From Prillingera fragicola (Eukaryota > Basidiomycota > Tremellomycetes > Trichosporonales > Trichosporonaceae): a stretch of 64,000 nt of DNA. The position numbers and the translations under genes are program-made. Shown here in pieces: positions 56,893-64,000 of the stretch (within the stretch, counting starts at the first letter, position 1; the number at the start of each line of letters is the position of its first letter). The DNA lies in NCBI GenBank assembly GCA_002335605.1, contig BEDY01000005.1:124001-188000 (forward strand). The letters run 5' to 3'. The notes under the pieces are model-generated. The model searched no databases. It had not been told where the DNA came from and saw only the letters and a program-made list of their open reading frames with translations.

Positions 56893-59412
56893 CTAGCTCA
56901 CAGGGCGCTCGCGGCGGCGACCAGTCGAGGGCATCTTGGGCTGCACGTACATTTGAGGAATACCAGACGCAAACTGCGGGTGGTACTGCTGCTGCGGATA
57001 CGCAATTTGGGGGGGCATCGCGATGGGGCTGTGCATTGGGCTGAACAGCATCGAGGCGCGGGGCACAAGTGGCGGCGCGTAGACGACGGGTACAGCAGCA
57101 ACGGGCTGGCCGTACATGTTGATGCCCATCATGCTCGCCCGGTGGGTGAGGGCTGGCATGTGTGGCTCGTACTGCGAGACAACGCGGCGCCTGTCATTAG
57201 GTAGAGATTTCAGACGGGGCGAGGCTGGCAGGGAGCTGGGGGGACGCTGTTGCTTTGGTGGTGTGCGAGATCCAGAGGCGGTAGGACGAGACTGCGACTT
57301 GGCATTCGCACCGAGGGTGGCGCTGGAAGCGCGCTTGGACACGTGGCGCGACTGGCGCTCGTCGACGAGCGTGGGCGTGGAGGCGTTGGGCCTCGTAGGG
57401 ACCTTGGGCTGAGCGTTGAGAGTCATTGACGAAGCGCGGTGCTTGGCCTGCGGCCTGGGAGGCGGAGCCATGCTTTGCGGAGCCATGCTCAGGCGACGCT
57501 GCTCACTGACAACCTGGCGATCAACGGCGCCAGAGTTGAACTCGTGGCGACGCTCACGAGCTTGAGTGACAGCGATAAGAGCAGTGTCGGGATCCATGAG
57601 CTTGGAGTCACGCACACGGCTCGGCATCGATTGCGTGCGGTTGGCCCTTGGGCGGGGCACAGCGGCCTTAAGAGGAGCCACCTCGTTCTCGCTCTCCTCA
57701 TCGTCCGAGCTGTCGTCCCACGTGGTAGGCTTGGGGCGAGAGCGAAGAGACGATTTGGGTGTGGCCGGCGCAGAGCTAGACTCGGCGACCGATTTACGGT
57801 GGGCAGCGCCAGACTCGGTAATGGCGACCGATCTCCGGTTGACACCGACAGACTCGGCGACCGACTTGCGGTTGGCAACAGCCTTGGACCCCTTGGCCGA
57901 AGCCGAGGCACGAGATGGGCGGAGCGACGAACCGCGAGACGACAGCGACTGGCTTGACTGGGCTGAGGGCAGTTCCTCGGTCTCTGAGAGGGCCACAATG
58001 TATTTGGAGAAGTCGAGTTCCTCAATGGCGTATCCAGAGCGGGCCATAGAGACGTGCTGGCACTGGTCGCCAGGCAAGTAGACATACATGCGCTCCTCGA
58101 ATGGTGGGCGCGTGATAAAGTCCGAGGCACCACGAGGACGAGCAATGTGGTGACTCTGGCGATTGGTGCGGCGCGCTTGCATGGTCTCGGTAGGCCTCTC
58201 CCCAGCGTCAATCTTGGTGATGACATTGCGGACAGCGAGAGCGAGGCGCAAACCACCCTGGGAAGGAGCGAGCTCTGTGGCGCCCTTCTGGACGACGTTG
58301 ACACTCATGGGGTACACACGCTTGGTCGCAGGGATGGAGAAGGCCACCTCATCGGGGAGGTTGACGTTGTGGCGGGTGAGGAGGAGGGCGAGAGGGTGAG
58401 GGGAAGGCATGCGGAGTGCCGCCATCTTGACGAGCGACGCCCGGCGCAGCTGAGCTGCTGAGCGAGTGGCCTCGTTGTCTGGAGCGTTACCGTCAGTGAC
58501 AGGGGCCACTGGGGCGTCGGGGATCTCAGGCGTGAGCTCGCTGGGCTGAGGGTTGTCGAGCAAACTTGATCCTTCGCTGCGAAGGCCCAAGAACGAGGTG
58601 CGGCGGTTGCCGAGCCACCCGCGCCAGGTGGCTTTGGGCTTGCGGTCCTCCTCAAGAGTAGCAGCGAGACGAGCAGAGGCTGCACTGACATCATCAGTGG
58701 ACTGTCCTTTCTCGCGGGGCGTCTGTATTCCGTCGCAAGAGCTGTCGGATGAGCTGCCCGAGGACATGGCGCTGATGGCACTGCACACCGAGTCTGTGCG
58801 GCTCGAAAGCATGCCGTCCTCGGTCACTGTTGACGAAGCAAGTGAAGACAGTGAGGAGCGTGAGGAGGCGGTCGAGTCTAGCCCTGTGGCTTGGCCCTTG
58901 CGGCCGATCAAGGCGCGCAGGCCCTTTGCGTTGGTGGAAATCGGTCGGCGGGTAGGGGAAGGAGACGCCACTGGAGGCTCATCATGTTCGTCGTCCTCCT
59001 GAGAACAAACACTTGGCCCCGCTGTTGGTTCGTCCAGTGCGGCACTGGCCTGTGCATCTGCGCTCAGTGGCGGGTTCGAGGACAAGGGTGACCTGCCACG
59101 AACACCACTGCTCACTGGGCGTGCTCTTGGGGGACGGGGCGGGGGAGCTGTAGGCCCTTCCTCTTCGGCAAGGACACTGTTCGGCAAAGGCGTGGGACGA
59201 ATGTATTCCCAGCGCTGATCATGTGGAGCGAGAAGAAACGCATTGAGTCCAAACGGGTCCCTCGAGTGGTCAGAGTCTCCCACAGATGGGTACGGCGAGT
59301 AGCTGGGGAGAATAGTACCCTGGAGGTCGTAGTTGTCGATGCTGAGCAGACCAGCCTTGCTGTTGGTTGGTCCCAGCTGCGGAGCCACGCGCAGTGTCTC
59401 CACCTCGGTCAT
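56893..59412 (-). CDS. Unknown 839-aa Ser/Arg-rich protein
   Basis: A single exon of 839 codons, beginning MTEVETLRVAPQLGP. The N-terminal 300 residues are Pro/Ser-rich with acidic patches. A block near residues 325-470 looks folded (HPLALLLTRHNVNLPDEVAFSI, VQKGATELA, GGLRLALAVRNVI, ERMYVYLPGDQCQHV, EELDFSKYIVAL). Then come repeated RKSVAES/RRSVAIT/HRKSVAES elements around 520-555, which look like basophilic (PKA-type) kinase sites, and a Gln/Pro/Tyr-rich C-terminus. I recognise no family. It could be a regulatory or cell-polarity substrate, but that is a guess. Confidence 0.72.
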   Translation of the reverse strand: MTEVETLRVAPQLGPTNSKAGLLSIDNYDLQGTILPSYSPYPSVGDSDHSRDPFGLNAFLLAPHDQRWEYIRPTPLPNSVLAEEEGPTAPPPRPPRARPVSSGVRGRSPLSSNPPLSADAQASAALDEPTAGPSVCSQEDDEHDEPPVASPSPTRRPISTNAKGLRALIGRKGQATGLDSTASSRSSLSSLASSTVTEDGMLSSRTDSVCSAISAMSSGSSSDSSCDGIQTPREKGQSTDDVSAASARLAATLEEDRKPKATWRGWLGNRRTSFLGLRSEGSSLLDNPQPSELTPEIPDAPVAPVTDGNAPDNEATRSAAQLRRASLVKMAALRMPSPHPLALLLTRHNVNLPDEVAFSIPATKRVYPMSVNVVQKGATELAPSQGGLRLALAVRNVITKIDAGERPTETMQARRTNRQSHHIARPRGASDFITRPPFEERMYVYLPGDQCQHVSMARSGYAIEELDFSKYIVALSETEELPSAQSSQSLSSRGSSLRPSRASASAKGSKAVANRKSVAESVGVNRRSVAITESGAAHRKSVAESSSAPATPKSSLRSRPKPTTWDDSSDDEESENEVAPLKAAVPRPRANRTQSMPSRVRDSKLMDPDTALIAVTQARERRHEFNSGAVDRQVVSEQRRLSMAPQSMAPPPRPQAKHRASSMTLNAQPKVPTRPNASTPTLVDERQSRHVSKRASSATLGANAKSQSRPTASGSRTPPKQQRPPSSLPASPRLKSLPNDRRRVVSQYEPHMPALTHRASMMGINMYGQPVAAVPVVYAPPLVPRASMLFSPMHSPIAMPPQIAYPQQQYHPQFASGIPQMYVQPKMPSTGRRRERPVS

Positions 59413-62400
59413 GGTGGACGACGTCGCCGTTGATCGACTAGTCGAGGCTCGAGTGGCAGGGACTATAAAGACGGTCCTAGCTCACTCGGGCAATACCCGC
59501 GAGTGAGGCTGTAGATCGAAAGGAGAAGGAGTGATGTCGAGTGAAAGGAGAAGAGGTAATGGAGGGCACGCAGTGTAATGGGCTAGGTCGCGGGAGAGGA
59601 CTGGGAATGAACGTCAGAACGAGAATCAAGCGAATGTGAACAGTGGTGAACGAGTGTGTGTTGTCAAAAGCACGAGGACAGGGAGGGCGAGCATGAATGC
59701 AGTCAACCGAGATACGGGCATGCTGTTCGGGGGGCGACAGTACATGCACGGTTCTCAATGACGACGACGCAGTGGCTCGAGCACACGTCAAGTTGCAGCG
59801 CGGCAGGCGTAGTCTCGCAGCGAAATCAAGACAGGGACAAGGCCGTGGCTTGGACGCGCCGTTTTGTTCGCGCAACGGCAAGCAACAAAGTATGCAAGCA
59901 ACGGTACTCACCTTAGCAGGGCAGCAAGCAAACGCTGAGAACGTTTGTCGGGAGATGGTGTGTAGTGTTGGCAGTGCGTGGCTCAACCACAAGAGGCCTT
60001 GGGGTCGTGGTGCGAAAACGTGTGCCACTTGCGGGCAACGTGTCTGTATCGCTGTGCAACTGTCAGCACACTGTCGTCAGGTAGCATTAGGGCAACAGAG
60101 GGCGCTAGGTGCGCAGGCGGTGTCGTCCAACGAGGACTTTGGCTGTGCGAGCGACTGCGAGGGAGGGATATGGGATGCAGTGCCGTACTAGTAGACCGAC
60201 GGGCAAACCGACGGCGGCCGACGACAACGCCACACTGAGCTCACCGTTGGGCTGGTTGTGTGTGCGGCCACTTTCGTTTCTTCGTGTCGATGGTTGATTG
60301 TCGATGAGTTTCTTGATGTACAAAATGCAGTCTTTGCTGTCAAAGAGAGAGAATGAGAGACAGTGACAGTAAAAGACTAGCTAGCTCGACGAGAACGAGG
60401 AGGCTGTCACGCCACGGCGTTGGTGAGAGCCTAGATTCAGTGGTGGCCAGAAACGACCTTGGCGGTGTCCGGTTTCGTGCCGTGCCGCACGAAATGTCCT
60501 ATGCGACGATCGCCTTGTCTGCAACTGGTATGTGAAAGTGTACTTGGCAAGGGAAGGCTCAGGACGCGCGCATGCAAAAGCCAGGTCGGTCCTAATGTCC
60601 TTAGGGATGGGCGGAAGGGGTCGCAACGCGAGGATGCCAGGTCAAAGGGAGGTCCCGGGAAAACGGGCGAAGGGTGAAACGCGGTTACGACTGTCGCGAT
60701 GTGAACAGCGATGCTGCAAACTGCAGTAGCGATCGCCGGGCTGTCGAGAGATAAAGAGATCAATGACACGAACACGAATGCAAGTAGTGGAAGCGACACC
60801 AATAAAGCGGGACCCCTTGCACTGTGAGACCAGTTCGTCTGTGCCGCTCATTCTTGGCCAGCCGCTTTGATGACATGGTGCGAACAGGTGGCGAGTGGCC
60901 TGACGGGCTGGTGGGATGGTCCTTGTGGCCACCGCCGGCCACCGGCCACAGGGCCGCAGGGCCCAAAGTGGATGTGGCCGCACTGTTCCGGAGGGAAGGC
61001 CGCAGGAGGAGAGGAGATCGGAGGGCGACTCAGGCACCTCCACCCCTTTGCCCCGGATAGAATGACCTGAGCAAGGTTGGGATCCTGAATTCCGACCCCT
61101 TGCCTAAGCCTACTTTGGGTCAGTCCAACAATGATTTTTATCCAGGATCATGGGTAGCGTCACACGCAACCACAAGCAGCACCAAGAGCCGCCCGCAGAC
61201 TACGTAGCAACCAGCACGTGCATCAGAAGCTGGGCGCGTGCCGTCCGCAGCAGTCGACAAGTAGTCTTGCCACCGGCCACCCGTGTTTTCCGACATTGCC
61301 ACCCGCTGCCGAGTTACGGGCCAGCCAAAGGGTGTGCCGTCGTCGGCGAGTTGTCAAAAATCGCAGCTCTTCAGGACGTGGGAAGCTGAGAGCGTGCTAT
61401 CATACGTCCCCTCACGACCGGCGACGCCGCACCTTTACACCATTGCGCTGTAACCTAGTTTCCTTGGGCCCTTTGACGCCCACGTAGCACTGCGCTGCAG
61501 GCAGCAATGAAATGATCCTATATCCTGGCATTGTCGTCACTTGATTCATCAGAATGCACCATTGTCCTCCGCCCGCACTCTGCACTCTTGCGGCCGGCCG
61601 CGCAAGCCCGCACTGGCGCACTGTGGACCCGAGATAGCCTGCATATTGTGTGACCCATGATCACGCTTGTGAGCTTGTGAGCATCAGAATAGCAAGCACG
61701 TTGTGGTCGTCCGCGCTGCACTTGTGTGCTAGCATGAAACGAGGCGGTGTACGGTCATTACGTGCGGAATGCTTAAATGTCGACCACCTGTACACGCCTG
61801 CAGGAAAGCAGAGGAGCGGGAAAGAATGTGTGTCAAAAAGGTACCTGAGATGTCTCTGCCTCCCTTCGAGGATCTTGTGAACTACGTGCTCTCCAGTCAC
61901 AGCGTCCCTCTGCGCCTCCAACGCCTCTCCACGGCCACCATCTACTGCAGTTCCCTGCCCCAAGGACCCGGTACGAGCCCGGCACACCGGTCCTAGAGGG
62001 CCAAACCATCATCCTGTTCCGCACGGAAGCGATCTCTTGGCCAAAGCTACCCACATTGCTGGCTCAGGACAGCCATCGCCTGCACTACTCGCGGGGAGCA
62101 GACGGGCGCACGCAGTACGCAAATGTGCGTCTGTCTGCTGTAATCGAAAGTGACATACCGAGCTCGGTGCGATCTGTGCCTTGGGCCTATGTCGAACAAG
62201 GCAAGATGGCGAGTCTGGGAATCTGGAGAAATGGCAGACCATTCAAAAGTACTGCAACGAGCCGAGACACCGGGGGCCCAGATCTGTACAATCTTCTGCC
62301 CCGCCGCCGCCGCCCGCTTCGTCTCGCCACTCAATTGCTAATGTCTCCATGCATATGCTCTTGGTGGGCACTGCAATTCGCCCAGCGTAGCCACGGCGTG

Positions 62401-62894
62401 CACAAGGTGTAGTGAATTCCCAAGCCCTGTCCACATGCCACCCAAAGCGGCAAAACGCGGTCAGATGGCATTGAGTTTGCAGGCGCACTATTTAAGCTCG
62501 ATCAGGCACCGCCTCCGCCATTCCCTGGCCGGCTGCAGAATTGTTCCCCCGCCGCCCGTGGGTAGAAAACCATTCGCGTCTGCGTTATGACGTCGTCCTA
62601 GAAACCTCATTTGGATGGCTACTGCACGCGTCCTCGGCCATCCGCCTGCGAGCACCAGCAGCCACTAGGCAGCACCACAAGTGGCGTCAAAAGTGTTACC
62701 ACGCCAAAGGACAAGCGCAGGGTTTCGTCCTTGGTGTCAGTAGTCATATTACCACCCCAGGGTAGCCGTCGAGCTATCGAGCATGTGATCGTTCTAACAG
62801 CAATGCATTTTGTAAAATAGAGAGAGCCCAAGGGAGTAGGGTTAGATGTGGAGAGCGGGGGGTGGAGTTACAGTTCTTCGGCAGGGGTACATGT
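59413..62894. other. 3.5-kb spacer without recognisable genes
   Basis: Many short overlapping frames on both strands, none with family likeness, intact splice chains or coherent composition. The first 400 bp are the leader of the 839-aa gene, CT-rich in its sense strand. The rest could hold a non-coding RNA or a fast-evolving gene. No tRNA cloverleaf was recognised by eye. Confidence 0.4.
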
Positions 62895-64000
62895 CTATGC
62901 GCCGAGGACCATGGTGAGCAGGGCCATGCGGATGAACAGACCGTAGCGCATCTGGCGGAAGTAGGCGGCGCGACGGCTGTCAAAGTCGACCTCGGGGTCG
63001 ATCTCGTTGAGGCGGGGGAGCGGGTGCATGACAATCGCAGACTCCTTGGCCTTGCGGAGGACGTCGTTGTTGATAATGTACATGTCCTTGACGGCCTCGT
63101 ACTCGGCCTGGCTGTCAAAGCGCTCCTTTTGCACGCGCGTGGCGTACAGGACGTCCGAGTGGCCAATGACCTCGTCGAGGTTGTTGTACTCGGCCCAGCG
63201 GATGCCAGCGCGGCTGGCCTCCTCCTTGACATAGTCGGGCATCGCAAGCGAGCGAGGCGAGACAAAGTTGAGGGTGACGTCGTAGAGAGACAGAATCTTG
63301 ACCAGCGAGTGCACAGTGCGGCCGTTCTTCAGGTCACCAATGAGGGTAATGGTGATACCGTTGACCGAACCAAGCTCCTCACGGATACAGAAGACGTCGA
63401 GGAGCGACTGCGTGGGGTGCTCTCCGATACCGTCACCAGCGTTGATGATGGGGACGGGACTGCTCTTGGCGGCAGTCTTGGAGCTGCCGACCGCGGGGTG
63501 GCGGAGAACAACGGCGTCCGAGTAGCAGCCGACAGTGCGGATAGTGTCCTGGAGCGACTCGCCCTTCTGGACGGAAGAGGTCTCGGCAGTGACCTGGACG
63601 ACCTCACCACCGCAGCGCTTCATGGCGGCCTCGAACGAGGTCGAGGTGCGGGTAGAAGGCTCGTAGAAGAGGGTGCAGAGAACACGGCCACGAAGGGTGT
63701 CGACCGATCCCTGGCGCTCGACCTGGGTACGCATCTCCGACGCAAGGTTGAAGAGGGCGTGGAGGTCGTCACGGTTAAACTGCTTGACCGACAGGATGTG
63801 ACGGCGCGAGAAGGCAGGGTGGGGCTGCAGCGAGGGCATGGCAGGGAGGGGGGTGGCGTGCGCAATGGGCTGAGCGGCCAGCGACATGAGCGAGGGCTGA
63901 ACACCGGGGGTGTTGAGACCAACGGTGGGGGGCGACTGCATCGAGATGCTGGGGCGGCCAGTACGCGAGAACGAGCCACGGCCAGCCTTGGCGACCTTGC
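62895..64000 (-). CDS. URA2: Ura2, C-terminal aspartate transcarbamoylase domain (5' part beyond window)
   Basis: The frame is open to the right edge, so only the C-terminal 368 residues are seen. In fungi Ura2 is a roughly 2,200-aa fusion of glutamine-dependent carbamoyl-phosphate synthetase, an inactive dihydroorotase-like part and aspartate transcarbamoylase, doing the first two steps of pyrimidine synthesis in the cytosol with UTP feedback. The ATCase domain is complete: [22 protein letters not shown] (carbamoyl-phosphate binding), [65 protein letters not shown] VMHPLPR with [24 protein letters not shown] at the end. Before it lies a Pro-rich linker with [11 protein letters not shown] separate ATCase gene would be shorter, but the linker continues open upstream, supporting the fusion. 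Confidence 0.92.
   Translation of the reverse strand, partial: KVAKAGRGSFSRTGRPSISMQSPPTVGLNTPGVQPSLMSLAAQPIAHATPLPAMPSLQPHPAFSRRHILSVKQFNRDDLHALFNLASEMRTQVERQGSVDTLRGRVLCTLFYEPSTRTSTSFEAAMKRCGGEVVQVTAETSSVQKGESLQDTIRTVGCYSDAVVLRHPAVGSSKTAAKSSPVPIINAGDGIGEHPTQSLLDVFCIREELGSVNGITITLIGDLKNGRTVHSLVKILSLYDVTLNFVSPRSLAMPDYVKEEASRAGIRWAEYNNLDEVIGHSDVLYATRVQKERFDSQAEYEAVKDMYIINNDVLRKAKESAIVMHPLPRLNEIDPEVDFDSRRAAYFRQMRYGLFIRMALLTMVLGA

Overview
This window is ordinary nuclear chromosomal DNA from a basidiomycete fungus, most likely a tremellomycete yeast close to Trichosporonales. The evidence is the GC-rich coding sequence, the intron-dense genes with very short introns (many 35-39 nt, GTRNGY-type donors, CTRAC branch sites just before the acceptor), the fungal protein set (urease accessory UreF, EFR3, CAF16, a Zn2Cys6 regulator, a CAD-type Ura2), and an F-box-like protein of a type I recall from Trichosporon relatives. 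The genus is an inference. I see no phage, transposon, CRISPR, rRNA or clear tRNA feature.

Layout. 1-17 kb: a truncated unknown gene, a 775-aa unknown gene, then a run of RNA, trafficking and modification genes: CTU1/NCS6 (tRNA thiolation), an IME4/METTL3 m6A methyltransferase, the AP-1 sigma adaptin, a UBE2W-type ubiquitin E2, CLP1 (mRNA 3'-end factor), EFM7 (eEF1A methyltransferase), a UBX-domain protein and a 642-aa unknown gene. 17-31 kb: a WASP/Las17 actin nucleation promoter with a CRIB-like GBD, a 1,883-aa disordered plus coiled-coil protein, a membrane-anchored hemerythrin-like protein and a 699-aa tail-anchored unknown protein. 31-45 kb: Lag1 ceramide synthase (14 exons), B-type cyclin, EFR3 (PI4-kinase scaffold), an F-box-like protein and a G-protein alpha subunit whose reading frame is broken by one base. 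46-64 kb: a Zn2Cys6 transcription factor, NAP1, the CAF16 ABC ATPase, UreF, an 839-aa Ser-rich unknown protein, and the C-terminal aspartate transcarbamoylase domain of Ura2 running off the right edge.

The genes do not form an obvious pathway cluster. They are housekeeping and signalling genes on both strands, with short bidirectional promoters (IME4/APS1 about 116 bp) and a few large spacers (33.3-36.0, 45.0-46.7 and 59.4-62.9 kb). Exon-intron models were built by hand by matching splice consensus, reading phase and family homology. Each listed model closes in frame except the G-alpha gene, which lacks one base; the 5' ends of the E2, CLP1 and 642-aa models are uncertain.
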